From CAIWHR01 sp963713275 (GTDB taxonomy: Bacteria; Pseudomonadota; Gammaproteobacteria; Burkholderiales; Casimicrobiaceae): a stretch of 64,000 nt of DNA. The notes under the pieces were generated by a model. That model made no database searches. It worked only from the letters and a program-made list of their open reading frames with translations, and was not told the origin of the DNA. The translations under genes and the position numbers were made by a program. This document shows, in pieces, positions 49,172-59,120 of the stretch (the stretch's first letter is position 1; every line of letters begins with the position of its first letter). The stretch is taken from NCBI GenBank assembly GCA_963713275.1, contig CAVQLG010000022.1:1-64000 (forward strand), given 5' to 3'.

Positions 49172-49353
49172 GCGCCGCGCCGGCCGCGGCGGGAGTCCGG
49201 CCCGTCGGTCTGCAGGAATCGCGACGTGCTACGCTGCTCCCGTTCGCGCCCTCCGGGCATTGGACTTGTTCACTCCGAAGGCGCGCGCATCTACGACCAC
49301 CAGAGCACGCTGGCCGCAGCGAGGGCAGCGCGGAAGAGGGCGAAAGTCGAGCC

Positions 49354-50526
49354 ATGAAGCGTCTGACCCTGCGCAACATCGGCCCGATCAAGGAAGCCGA
49401 CCTGCGTTTCGGCGACTTGACCGTTCTCGTCGGCCCCCAGGCCACCGGAAAGAGCATCAGCCTGCAATGGCTGAAGCTGCTGAACGACACCGGGCTGATC
49501 CAGCACCAGATGAAGACCTATGGGCTGGATTACGGCGGCAGCCTGCCGCAGTTCCTGGACGTGTATTTCGGCGAAGGCATGCGGTCCATCTGGCACGAGG
49601 ACAGCAAGGTCCAAATTGACGGCAAGGCGCTCAACGCGGAATGGCGGATTGGCCGTCAGCAACCCGCCAAAGACGAGTCCGCATTCTTCATCCCCGCGCA
49701 GCGCGTGATTGCCCTGACCAATGGCTGGCCTCGACCGTTTCAGGGCTACAGCGTGGGCGACCCCTATACCGTGCGCGCCTTCAGCGAACGCTTGCGCCTG
49801 CTGATGGAGCGGGAATTCACGGGCAGCGGTCCGTTGTTTCCGAAGCCAAACCGTCTGAAAAGCGACTACCGAACGCTCCTGCAGCAGAGCGTGTTCGGCG
49901 GCTTCGCGCTGTCGGTCGACCTCGTGCAGGCCCAGAAACGCCTGGTGCTCAAGGCGGCCGACAAACCGCTGCCCTATATGGTCTGGTCGGCCGGGCAGCG
50001 CGAGTTCGTGCCGCTGCTGCTCGGACTCTACTGGCTGATGCCGCCGGCCAAGGTGGCTCGTCGCGAGAAGATCGAATGGGTAGTCATCGAGGAACTGGAG
50101 ATGGGACTGCACCCCCGCGCCATTTCCGTCGTGCTGCTGCTGGTGCTGGAGCTGATGTCGCGCGGCTACAAGGTGTGCCTCTCCACTCATTCGCCGCAGG
50201 TGCTGGAACTGGTCTGGGCGTTGGCTGCGCTGGGCGAGCACAACGGGAGCGCGGACGATCTGCTCGACCTGTTCGACGTACGCCACAGCAGCGCGCTGCG
50301 CAAAATGGCCAGGACTGCCGTCGGCAAGACCGCGAAGGTCTATTACTTCGATCCGGCGGGTGTCGCCAAGGACATCACCGATCTCGACCCGGCCTCGGCC
50401 GAAGCACAGGAGGCGAGCTGGGGCGGCCTGCTCGAATTCAGCACGCGGGCCAACGAGACCGTGGCCAAGGCCGTCGCGAATTCCCCGGGTTTCGCGTCCG
50501 GCGAGCTATTTGCGGAGGAGCGATGA
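49354..50526 (+). CDS. AAA/ABC-type (OLD-like) ATPase of a putative two-gene accessory system
   Basis: The 390 residues have Walker A GPQATGKS (27-34), an ABC-signature-like SAGQREF (212-218), Walker B WVVIEELEMGLHP (242-254, Glu-Glu in place of Asp-Glu) and a switch His in STHSP (277-281). These belong to SMC/RecF/OLD-type ATPases. No Toprim nuclease domain follows, so it is not a canonical OLD protein. The ATG at 49354 starts directly before the ATPase fold (MKRLTLRNIGPIKEADLRF). Its TGA overlaps the ATG of the next gene. Codon use looks less GC-biased than the adjoining lpdA, suggesting acquisition. Function unknown; defence is inferred from architecture. Confidence 0.85.
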   Translation: MKRLTLRNIGPIKEADLRFGDLTVLVGPQATGKSISLQWLKLLNDTGLIQHQMKTYGLDYGGSLPQFLDVYFGEGMRSIWHEDSKVQIDGKALNAEWRIGRQQPAKDESAFFIPAQRVIALTNGWPRPFQGYSVGDPYTVRAFSERLRLLMEREFTGSGPLFPKPNRLKSDYRTLLQQSVFGGFALSVDLVQAQKRLVLKAADKPLPYMVWSAGQREFVPLLLGLYWLMPPAKVARREKIEWVVIEELEMGLHPRAISVVLLLVLELMSRGYKVCLSTHSPQVLELVWALAALGEHNGSADDLLDLFDVRHSSALRKMARTAVGKTAKVYYFDPAGVAKDITDLDPASAEAQEASWGGLLEFSTRANETVAKAVANSPGFASGELFAEER

Positions 50527-50969
50527 GCTTCCGCGAAGATGTCGACGCTACCCCCCACCTGGCCGGCGCGTTGCGCAAGGGGCTCGGCGCCCTCTCGGAG
50601 CCCGACCGCGGGCGCATGACGGTGCCGGTTGGGCGCAGCCTGCTCGGTAGCGTGAACCTGGATGCCGCCCTGGAGTCCGCCCTGCCTCATGCCGCGCGTT
50701 GGGACTACCTGGTCGGCCAAAGGAGCGGGGATGAGGACCGTGCCTACTGGATCGAGGTGCACCCCGCTTCGAGCACGGGCGACATTTGCGCGGTGAAGAC
50801 GAAGCTGACCTGGCTGGTTACATGGATGCGCACGACGCCGCTGATCGCCTATCCGCGGCAGTTCGTCTGGATTGCGAGCGGGAAGTCGGCGTTCAACAGC
50901 CGCCACCCAAGGGTTCGTGCGCTCGCCAGCCGGGGCTTGCGCTTCGTTGGCAGCCACCTCACCCTCTGA
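50523..50969 (+). CDS. small partner protein of the ATPase module, possible nuclease-like fold
   Basis: The 148 residues match no family I recognise. The central part reads WDYLVGQ, then YWIEVHPASS, then VKTKLTWL. Asp61, Glu78 and His80 are spaced as in PD-(D/E)xK-type nucleases, with His in the Lys place; that comparison is tentative. A later IASGKSAFNSRHPRVRALAS is basic. The ATG overlaps the ATPase stop (ATGA), so the two proteins are made together and probably interact. It is convergent with the sugar transporter 52 bases on. Confidence 0.7.
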   Translation: MSFREDVDATPHLAGALRKGLGALSEPDRGRMTVPVGRSLLGSVNLDAALESALPHAARWDYLVGQRSGDEDRAYWIEVHPASSTGDICAVKTKLTWLVTWMRTTPLIAYPRQFVWIASGKSAFNSRHPRVRALASRGLRFVGSHLTL

Positions 50970-51021
50970 TGCCCGCGGCTGCGCGCCCCCCGCCTTTGGC
51001 GCAGCTCCGGCGAGGCTGGGG

Positions 51022-51843
51022 TCAGCCTTTCACCGCCCCCGCGGTCAGCCCGCTGATCACCTGCCGCGCCGCGAGGAAGGTGAAGATCAGCGGCGGCATC
51101 GCGATCAGCGTCGCCAGCGCCATCAGCTTGCCCCACTCGACGCCGATGTCGGTGACGAAGAGCGACGCCGCGACCGGCAGCGTCCGCGTCGAGCGGTCGG
51201 TCAGCACCAGCGCCAGGATGAACTCGTTCCACGCGATGCGGAACGTGAAGATCGCGGCGGCGGCGAGGCCGGGGCGGATCAACGGCAGCACGATGCGCAG
51301 GAAGACCTTCCACGGCCGGCAGCCGTCGATCGCCGCCGCCTCCTCGAGCTCGACCGGCACCTGCAACACGAAGCCGTAGAGCAGCCAGATCGTGAACGGC
51401 AGGTTGACGGCGACGTAGAGCAGGATGAGTCCGGCGAGCGAATTGGTGAGCTTCCAGTCGCTCCAGATCATGAACACCGGCACCGCGATCACGGCGAGCG
51501 GCACCGTGCGCAGCATCAGCGTCGTGTAGGCGAGCGCCTTCCTGCCGGCGAACGAGAACCGCGCCATGCCATAGGCCGCCATGCACCCCAGCAGCAGCGT
51601 CGTCAGCGTGGCGACGATCCCGACGATCAGCGAGTTGACGAGATAGCGGCCGAAGGAGGCGTCGAAGAGCACGTCGCGGTAGTTCTCGAGCGTCGGCACG
51701 AAGAAGAACGAGAGCCCCGTGGTGAAGGTCTGCGCCTGGGTCTTGAACGAGGTCAGCACCATCACCGCGATCGGGCCGGCGCACAGCACGCCCAGGATCG
51801 CGAGGGCGCTGTAACGGGCGAAGCCGGCGCGCGCGGCGCTCAT
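51022..51843 (-). CDS. carbohydrate ABC transporter permease (MalG-like)
   Basis: Inner-membrane permease of 273 residues with six predicted helices. The coupling EAA loop reads LEEAAAIDGCRPWKVFLRIV followed by LPLIRPG. Typical MalG/UgpE features are VLTSFKTQAQTF after the first helix and RIAWNEFILALVLT near the end. The start overlaps the other permease stop by four bases. Last gene of the leftward sugar-transport operon. Confidence 0.93.
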   Translation of the reverse strand: MSAARAGFARYSALAILGVLCAGPIAVMVLTSFKTQAQTFTTGLSFFFVPTLENYRDVLFDASFGRYLVNSLIVGIVATLTTLLLGCMAAYGMARFSFAGRKALAYTTLMLRTVPLAVIAVPVFMIWSDWKLTNSLAGLILLYVAVNLPFTIWLLYGFVLQVPVELEEAAAIDGCRPWKVFLRIVLPLIRPGLAAAAIFTFRIAWNEFILALVLTDRSTRTLPVAASLFVTDIGVEWGKLMALATLIAMPPLIFTFLAARQVISGLTAGAVKG

Positions 51844-52724
51844 CGGTCGTCCTCGTTGCTCTTGAGCGGATTGGACATCCGCAGCGCGAGCCAGGTCAGC
51901 ACCATCACCACGACCAGCAGCAGCACCGAGATCGCCGACGCGGCGCCGAGCTTCTGGCCGATGAACGCCGTCTTGTAGATGTGCAGCGACAGCACCTCGG
52001 TGGATTCCCCGGGCCCGCCGAAGGTCAGCACGTAGATGACCTCCAGCACCCGAAACGCGTCGATCAGCCGCATGACCAGCGTGATCGCGAGCACGTGCGC
52101 GATCATCGGCAGCTTGACCCGGGTGGTCACCGTCCACCAGCGCGCGCCGTCGATGCGCGCCGCCTCGAGCACGCTGCCGTCGACATTGGCGAGGCCGGCG
52201 ACCACCATGATGAAGACGAACGGCGTCCACTGCCAGATGTCGGCGATGATGATCGCGGCGAACGCGAGCGACTCTTCCGCGAGCCAGCCCTTGGCCGCGA
52301 AGCCGAGCGCGACCAGGACCGCGTTGATCAAGCCGAACTGGGCGTCGAACAGGTAGCGCCAGGTGAGACCCACGGCGATCGGCGCCACCATCATCGGCAG
52401 GATGAACAGCGAACGGAAGAACGCCATCCCGCGCAGGTTGCTCTCGAGCGCGAGTGCGAGCCCGATGCCCAGCACCATCTCGGCGGTGACGCTCACGGCC
52501 GCGAACTTGAGCGTCGTCCACAGGCTGCGCCAGACCGACGGTTCGGTGAACGCGATCTGGAACGACGTCCAGCCGGCCCACTTCGCCTCCGACCACGGCG
52601 TACCCATGCTCCACTCGTAGAACCCGAGGCGCACGGCGGACGCGACCGGGTACAGGCAGGCCACCGCCATGATCGCTGCCGCCGGAGCGATGAATAGCCA
52701 GGCTGTGCGGGTGTTGCTGGTCAC
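51840..52724 (-). CDS. carbohydrate ABC transporter permease (MalF/UgpA-like)
   Basis: The 294 residues have six predicted helices, with the EAA loop LEAARIDGARWWTVTTRVKL. The GTG start at 52724 (VTSNTRTAWLFIAP) has AAGGGG upstream and places the first helix normally; an ATG at 52757 would add 11 residues with poorer spacing to a Shine-Dalgarno. Works with the MalG-like subunit and the MalK-like ATPase encoded in the same operon. Confidence 0.92.
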   Translation of the reverse strand: MTSNTRTAWLFIAPAAAIMAVACLYPVASAVRLGFYEWSMGTPWSEAKWAGWTSFQIAFTEPSVWRSLWTTLKFAAVSVTAEMVLGIGLALALESNLRGMAFFRSLFILPMMVAPIAVGLTWRYLFDAQFGLINAVLVALGFAAKGWLAEESLAFAAIIIADIWQWTPFVFIMVVAGLANVDGSVLEAARIDGARWWTVTTRVKLPMIAHVLAITLVMRLIDAFRVLEVIYVLTFGGPGESTEVLSLHIYKTAFIGQKLGAASAISVLLLVVVMVLTWLALRMSNPLKSNEDDR

Positions 52725-52821
52725 GGCGAACGCCCCTTCCGTCTGTTCGCTGCGCATCCTCGGTGGCGGCCCGGCGGCGGTGCGCGGCAGCCGCCGCGCA
52801 TCGCCGGGGACCTGGCGCCCG

Positions 52822-54165
52822 TCAAGCCTTGACGTAGCCTCCGCGCTTCATGATCTCGGTCACCTTCGGCACCATGCCGTCGAGCGCCTCCTGCGGCGCC
52901 TTCTTTCCGGTGAGCGCCTCGGACACCGCGACGCCCAGCGCCTGGATGTTGATCTCGTCCCACTCGGCGATGATCGGGCGCCAGTCCGGGTCGACGTACT
53001 TGAGCTGCTCCTTGAGAATGGCGAAATCCGGATACTGCTTGAGGATGTCGGGGTCGTTCAGCGTCGACATGCGCTGGGCGTTGCCGCCGAGCTTCGTGAC
53101 CCTGAGGTCCCCTTGCTTCGACGTGAGCCACTGCATCAGCAGGAACGCGGCGTCCTTGTTCTTGGCGTTCTTCGGGATCGCCAGCCCCAGGCCGCCGGAT
53201 TGCGATGCGTAGCGAACGGCCTTCGGGTGCAGCGCGTAGCCCACCTTGTCGACGATCTTGGACTTGGCCGGGTCGTTGACCTGGCCCATGATCAGGATCG
53301 AGTCGAGGTACATCGCCGCCTGGCCCTGCAGGAAGGCGTTGATCATCTCGCCCTGGCCGTAGCCGGGGATGCCCGTGGGACCGGTGTCGGAGATCTCCTT
53401 CAGCAGCTTGAGCGCGTCGACTCCGGGCGTCTGGTTGAAGACCGCATTCCAGTTCGCGTCGAACACGTGCCCGTCGAGCGGGTTGAGGTGCAGCAGCCAC
53501 GCGTGCACGCACTGGTGGCCCGCCTGGCCGCGCGAGGTGAGCGCGCCGATGTTCTCCTTGGCCTTGATCGGGGCCAGGAGTTTCTGCAGTTCGTCGTAGG
53601 TCTGCGGCGCCTTCAGGCCGTGCTTGGCGAAGATGTCCTTGCGATAGGCGAGGACCGAGGTCTCGGCGCCGTAGGGCAGCCCGTAGAGCTTCGCGCCCGG
53701 CCCGGGCAGGTAGCCCTTCGGCCCGCCGACGAGGCCCAGGTTCTCGAGGTAGCCCTTGACGATGTCGTCGATGTCGTACTTGGGATCGGCCAGCGCGGGG
53801 TTCTTGAGATAGGGCTCGAGCTCCACGATCAGGTTCTTCTTCACGTACTCGGTCTTCCACATGACGATGTAGCAGACCGCGTCGTAGTCACCCTGCGGCT
53901 TGGCCATCTCGAGCAGCTGCTTGTCCTTCATCCGCCCGATCGCGATCTTGTCGACCTCGACTTTGATTCCGGTTTCGGCGGTGAAATCCGGCAGGATCTT
54001 CGCCATCGCGTCGTACTGCGGGTGTGCCGGAACGCTCATCACGACCGTCTGCCCGCGGTACCTGGCAAAACGGTCCTGCGCCCGGACGCCGCGAATCAGC
54101 GGGAACTGCGCGGCCGCGAGGATGCCGGCGATGCCGCCGGCCTTGAGGACTTCACGTCGCTTCAT
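52822..54165 (-). CDS. carbohydrate ABC transporter substrate-binding protein, probable Tat export
   Basis: Family 1 extracellular solute-binding protein of 447 residues. The N-terminus MKRREVLKAGGIAGILAAA carries a twin-arginine motif (RREVLK) and a cleavage region near GVRAQD, so Tat export is likely; folded export is known for some binding proteins. The body has KILPDFTAETGIKVEVDKI, LYGLPYGAETSVLAYRKDIF and GQAAMYLDSILIMGQV, typical of sugar binders of the UgpB/MalE group. The ATG at 54165 is preceded by GGAGGAAG. Sugar not predictable. Confidence 0.92.
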   Translation of the reverse strand: MKRREVLKAGGIAGILAAAQFPLIRGVRAQDRFARYRGQTVVMSVPAHPQYDAMAKILPDFTAETGIKVEVDKIAIGRMKDKQLLEMAKPQGDYDAVCYIVMWKTEYVKKNLIVELEPYLKNPALADPKYDIDDIVKGYLENLGLVGGPKGYLPGPGAKLYGLPYGAETSVLAYRKDIFAKHGLKAPQTYDELQKLLAPIKAKENIGALTSRGQAGHQCVHAWLLHLNPLDGHVFDANWNAVFNQTPGVDALKLLKEISDTGPTGIPGYGQGEMINAFLQGQAAMYLDSILIMGQVNDPAKSKIVDKVGYALHPKAVRYASQSGGLGLAIPKNAKNKDAAFLLMQWLTSKQGDLRVTKLGGNAQRMSTLNDPDILKQYPDFAILKEQLKYVDPDWRPIIAEWDEINIQALGVAVSEALTGKKAPQEALDGMVPKVTEIMKRGGYVKA

Positions 54166-54191
54166 GGTCTTCCTCCGTTGTGTGCGGTACG

Positions 54192-55267
<1,076 letters not shown>

Positions 55268-55271
<4 letters not shown>

Positions 55272-55990
55272 CGCCTGCCTCCGTCGCTCTTCCACCCCGC
55301 GCCATGGCGGGTCACGCCCCAGCCGATCGGCGCCCGCGCGTTGCCCGGCCGCGAGGGGTCGGGCCCCCAGATCGCCTGGTAAGTATCCAGCGCGCGCCCG
55401 GCCCGCTGCCAGCGCACGAAGGCGGCGCCCAGCAGCAGCCACCACGCGGCGATCGCCGCCGCCATCCAGCGCGGTGCGTCGGCGACCAGGAGACCCGTCG
55501 CGATCGCGGCGGCGGCGGCGGCCACGACGACCCAGCCCAGCGCCTTGTGGACGCGCTCGAAGACCACGCGCCACGACGTCATGTCGTAGTGGTCGCCGGC
55601 GAGCGCCGACGCGGTCGGACCGCCCTTGCTGCCGCGGGCGAAGCCGTGCGCCACCTGCCATGCGCCGGCGGCGACGACGAACCAGCCGAGCAGGTGGTGG
55701 GCCTCGGCGCCGGGGGTCGCCGCGCTGCGAGGAAAGACCCGCGCCAGCGCGACGAAGCCGAGCGCCACGCCGGTGATCTGCAGCGCACGGTGCGCGTGCC
55801 ACCAGCGCTTGTCGTCGAGCTCGCGCGGCCAGTCCTGGCCGGGCGCGACCTTCCAGAACCGCGCCCACAGCACGCCCACCGGGATCAGCACGCCCCAGGA
55901 GAGCACCATCAGCCGCGCGTGCCAGGCAACGGGGGGGGCGATGACGTGGCCCGTCGCGCCGGACAGCGGGGAGAGCCACCATTCAAGCAT
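55268..55990 (-). CDS. cytochrome b561-like membrane protein inside the sugar-transport operon
   Basis: The 240 residues have about six hydrophobic segments. Histidines lie at helix positions expected for two b haems: WHARLMVLSWGVLIPVG, WWHAHRALQITGVALGF, HHLLGWFVVAAGAW and HKALGWVVVAAAA. This is the eukaryotic-type b561/DOMON-associated core rather than the bacterial CybB type. It overlaps the lactonase stop upstream and the ATPase start downstream. A redox protein in an ABC sugar operon is unusual; it may carry electrons from a periplasmic sugar oxidation. Start at 55990 inferred; ATG 56008 is an alternative. Confidence 0.8.
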
Positions 55991-56906
55991 GGGGTCGGGT
56001 CGCGCCATGGGTGTTCAAGCGCATCCGATACAGCGAGGTCGATGCGGCCACGTACAGGGTATCGCGGTCCGCGCCGCCCCAGGTGCAGTTGCCGGTGCGC
56101 TCCGGGACGACGATCTTGCCGAGCAGCGTGCCGTCGGCGGCATAGACGTGGACGCCATCCTCGGCGCTGACGTAGAGGCGCTCGGCCTCGTCGACGCGGA
56201 AGCCGTCGGGCAACCCGGGCTCGACGACCGCGAACACGCGGCCGTTCCCGAGCCGGTTGCCGGGCAGCACGTCGAAGCAGCGCAGGTGGTGGAACCCCGC
56301 GGGGTCGTGCGACGCCGACGTGTCGGTGACGTAGAGCCGGCGCTCGTCCGGCGAGAACGCGAGGCCGTTGGGTTTGGCGAACGAATCCTCGACGACGCGC
56401 AGTCCGCCGGTCGCGGGGTCGAAGCAGAAGACGTAGCAGCGGTCGTCGAGCTCGCTCGGCGCGGCGTAGCCCTCGCGGTCGCTCATGATCCCGTACGACG
56501 GATCCGTGAACCAGATGGTGCCGTCGGACTTGACGACGACGTCGTTGGGCGAGTTGAGCCTGCGACCCTGGTAGCGATCGACGAGGATCTCGACGCTGCC
56601 GTCGTCGCCGGTGCGCGAGACGCAGCGACGACCGTGCTCGCAGGTCACGATCCGGCCTTCGCGGTCGAGCGTGTTGCCGTTGGCGAAGTGCGACGGCGCG
56701 CGAAAGACCGTCATGCCCGACGCGGCTGCGACCACGCGAGCATCCGGTTGTTCGGGATGTCGCTCCAGACGAGCGTCTGCCGGGCATCGAGCCAGACCGG
56801 GCCCTTCGCTCCAGATCGCGCCGGTGCAAAGGCGCTCGAGCGTCGAATCCGCCCGCACGACCGACTCGATCCGGGGATCGAACACCTCGATGTCGTCGAC
56901 GCCCAT
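55983..56906 (-). CDS. SMP-30/gluconolactonase-family protein, two compensating frameshifts
   Basis: Six-bladed beta-propeller lactonase. The ATG at 56906 has GGGGAG upstream. Metal-site landmarks are visible: WSEGP, NSPNDVVVKSDGTIWFTDPS, FAKPNGLAFSPDERRLYVTD and LPDGFRVDEAERLYVS. Between about 56727 and 56801 the frame is shifted: one extra C in GGGCCCGG and one missing base near CGCAGCCGCG. The other frame there restores VWLDARQTLVWSDIPNNRML, the expected blade-1 sequence. It heads the leftward operon. Lactone hydrolysis of an oxidised sugar is inferred from family. Confidence 0.82.
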   Translation of the reverse strand: MGVDDIEVFDPRIESVVRADSTLERLCTGAIWSEGPGLARCPADARLERHPEQPDARVVAAASGMTVFRAPSHFANGNTLDREGRIVTCEHGRRCVSRTGDDGSVEILVDRYQGRRLNSPNDVVVKSDGTIWFTDPSYGIMSDREGYAAPSELDDRCYVFCFDPATGGLRVVEDSFAKPNGLAFSPDERRLYVTDTSASHDPAGFHHLRCFDVLPGNRLGNGRVFAVVEPGLPDGFRVDEAERLYVSAEDGVHVYAADGTLLGKIVVPERTGNCTWGGADRDTLYVAASTSLYRMRLNTHGATRPHA

Positions 56907-57004
56907 CCGACTCCCCTGCCGCACCGTCCTGCCGTCGCTCCTGCCGTTGCGTCGGGCCGCCCCGCCCGGTTTCCCAGTTCGAAGCCTAGCACACAACCGG
57001 CTAA

Positions 57005-57015
57005 CTGTATACAAG
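57005..57015. promoter_or_regulatory. GntR-type operator palindrome in the divergent sugar-locus promoter region
   Basis: CTGTATACAAG contains the perfect palindrome TGTATACA (57006-57013) and resembles the TTGTATACAA sites of FCD-type GntR repressors. It lies in an AT-rich patch, 99 bases upstream of each start codon region of the two divergent operons. No GntR gene is in the window. Confidence 0.5.
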
Positions 57016-57103
57016 AAATTAGTTTTGTGTTCAAATGCAGGTCATCGGCGGGTCTCGCTCGGAGACGTTCCCGCAGCGCCGCGGCCCGGACGGAATTCAC
57101 GCG

Positions 57104-58333
57104 ATGCCGGCACACCAACCGATCGTCCTGCTCGGCGCCCTCGACACCAAGGGCCCCGAGCTCGCGTACGTCTGCGGTCTCCTGCGCGCGCGGGGCTGGC
57201 CGGTGCGCGTGCTGCACATCGGCATCCGGGAGCCGGCGGCGCTTCCCCCCGCCCTCGCCGCCGCCGACGTTCGGCACGTCGCGCTCACGCCCGGGGAGCT
57301 CATGCCGCTGGGCAAGGTCGCCGCGATGAAGCGCATCGCTGCCCTCGCCGGACCCGAGCTCGCCGAATGGGTCGCGCGCGGCGAGGCCGCGGGCGTGCTG
57401 GCGCTGGGAGGCGGCGTGGGCACCTGGGTCGGCGCCGAGGCGATGCGCGCGCTGCCGTTCGGCTTCCCCAAGCTGATCGTCTCGACGCTGCCCTACGACA
57501 TCCGTCCCCTGCTGCACGGCCGCGACATCGTCTTCTTCTCGTCGGTCGCCGACATCCTGGGCCTCAATCCCGAGCTTCGCGCCGTGCTCGGCAACGCGAC
57601 CGCAGCCATCGACGGCATGGCGCGGGCCTGGACACCCGTGAGCGGCGAGGCGATCGCGCGCACGATCGGCGCGACCGGGCTCGGGGTCACGACGGTGGCC
57701 TTGCTCGCCGCCCGCGACCTGATCGAGCAGGCCGGATTCGAGCTCGCGAGCTTTCACGCCAACGGCCTGGGCGGGGCCGCGTTCGAGGAGTGGATCGCGC
57801 TGGGAATGTTTCGCGGCGTGCTCGACCTTACGACCAGCGAGCTCACCAGCGAGATCTTCGGCGGCATCGCCACCGCCGGCCCCGAACGCCTCAAGACGGC
57901 CGGCCGGCTGGGGCTGCCGCAAGTCGTTTGCCCGGGCGGACTCGACTTCGTGAGCCGCGGACCGCTGTCCTGCCTCGACGCCGCGGATCGTGCGCGCGCG
58001 CACTACGCGCACAGCCCGACGTTTACTCATGTGCGCATCGACGCCGCTGGCATGCGCGAGGTCGCGGCGGTCCTCGCGGCGCGGCTCAACGCCGCCGTCG
58101 GTCCGACGGTCCTCGTGCTCCCGCTGCAGGGCTTGTCCGCGGAGAACCGGCCAGGCGGCGTGCTGCACGATCCGGCCGCCGACAACGCGTTTCGCAGCGA
58201 GGTGGTGCGCCTGCTCGACCCGGTCGTCCGCGTCGTCGAGGTCGACGCGCACATCAACGCGCCGTCCTTTGTCCGGCGTGCCTGCGCCCTGCTGTTCGAG
58301 CAGCTCGGCGTGCCGATTCCCGATACCCCCTGA
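57104..58333 (+). CDS. Tm-1-like ATP-binding domain protein (UPF0261)
   Basis: The 409 residues start PIVLLGALDTKGPELAYV and contain ALGGGVGTWVGAEAMRALPF, FSSVADILGLNPELRAVLGN and VCPGGLDFVSRGPLSCLD, which mark the UPF0261/Tm-1-like family. Relatives are encoded beside sugar-acid catabolic genes, often with a PEP-hydrolase-like partner that is absent here; the reaction is not established. The ATG at 57104 begins the conserved region; an in-frame ATG at 57035 is possible. First gene of the rightward operon. Confidence 0.85.
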   Translation: MPAHQPIVLLGALDTKGPELAYVCGLLRARGWPVRVLHIGIREPAALPPALAAADVRHVALTPGELMPLGKVAAMKRIAALAGPELAEWVARGEAAGVLALGGGVGTWVGAEAMRALPFGFPKLIVSTLPYDIRPLLHGRDIVFFSSVADILGLNPELRAVLGNATAAIDGMARAWTPVSGEAIARTIGATGLGVTTVALLAARDLIEQAGFELASFHANGLGGAAFEEWIALGMFRGVLDLTTSELTSEIFGGIATAGPERLKTAGRLGLPQVVCPGGLDFVSRGPLSCLDAADRARAHYAHSPTFTHVRIDAAGMREVAAVLAARLNAAVGPTVLVLPLQGLSAENRPGGVLHDPAADNAFRSEVVRLLDPVVRVVEVDAHINAPSFVRRACALLFEQLGVPIPDTP

Positions 58334-58348
58334 AAGGAGAACTGTTCG

Positions 58349-59120
58349 ATGGGCCTCACCATTCATGCAATCAACACCGGCTGGATCGGCAGCTTCCAGA
58401 ATCGCCTCACCAACTGCCGCATGGACGGCGTCAAGGTGATGACCCCGTCGCTGTGCTGGCTCGTCACCGGCGGCGCGAAGAACGTGCTGGTCGACACCGG
58501 CATGTGCGACACCGAGCGCGCCAACAAGTGGCACCACGCGGGCTCGAAGCAGGAGCAAGGCGAGGCGATCCACGAGCAGTTGCCGAAGTTCGGCTTGAAG
58601 CCCGCCGACATCGACATGATCATCTTCACCCACCTGCACTGGGACCACGTGCAGAACCTGCCGCAGTTCCCCGACGCTGAGCTCGTCTGCCACGAGAAGG
58701 AGTGGCAATTCGCGATGGCGCCGATACCGTCGTACTGGCACAGCTACGAGCACCCGATCATCGGCGCGATCCCGCCGTTCCAGGGCCGCGAGTTCCGGCT
58801 GCTGAAGGGCGAGGCCGAACACCCGATCCTGCCCGGGATCAGCGCGTTCTTCACGCCCGGACCACTCGCCGGGCAGCATGTCGGTCGCGGTCGAGACCGA
58901 CGACGGCCCGTACGTGATCGCGGGCGACGCCGTGATGACCTACGACAACCTGCGCGGAGATCCCGCCAAGCGGCAGAAGTTCCTGCCGATCGGTCGCTAC
59001 ACCGACATCTTCCAGGTGTTCGACAGCCTCGACCGGATCCTCGATCGCGCGGGCGGCGTGATGGAGCACGTGCTGCCCGGCCACGACGGCGGAATCGTGG
59101 GGGGAAGATGGCCGCGCTGA
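58349..59120 (+). CDS. metallo-beta-lactamase fold hydrolase (AHL-lactonase-like), interrupted by one frameshift
   Basis: The zinc motif is IIFTHLHWDHVQNL (His-x-His-x-Asp-His). Further ligands follow after the frame is corrected near 58861: the His of HSPGSMSVAVET, Asp in IAGDAVMTYDNL, and the last His in VLPGHDG. One base of CCCGGACCAC must be removed to reach them. The corrected protein is about 256 residues and resembles N-acyl-homoserine-lactonase-like hydrolases. In this operon a sugar lactone is a more likely substrate than a signal molecule. AAGGAG lies before the ATG. Its end overlaps the aldolase start by 13 bases. Confidence 0.82.

Noticed and set aside
49172..49353. Attachment site or integrase trace flanking the ATPase module
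   Set aside because: No direct repeat, tRNA end or recombinase gene found on either side; only context and composition suggest acquisition.
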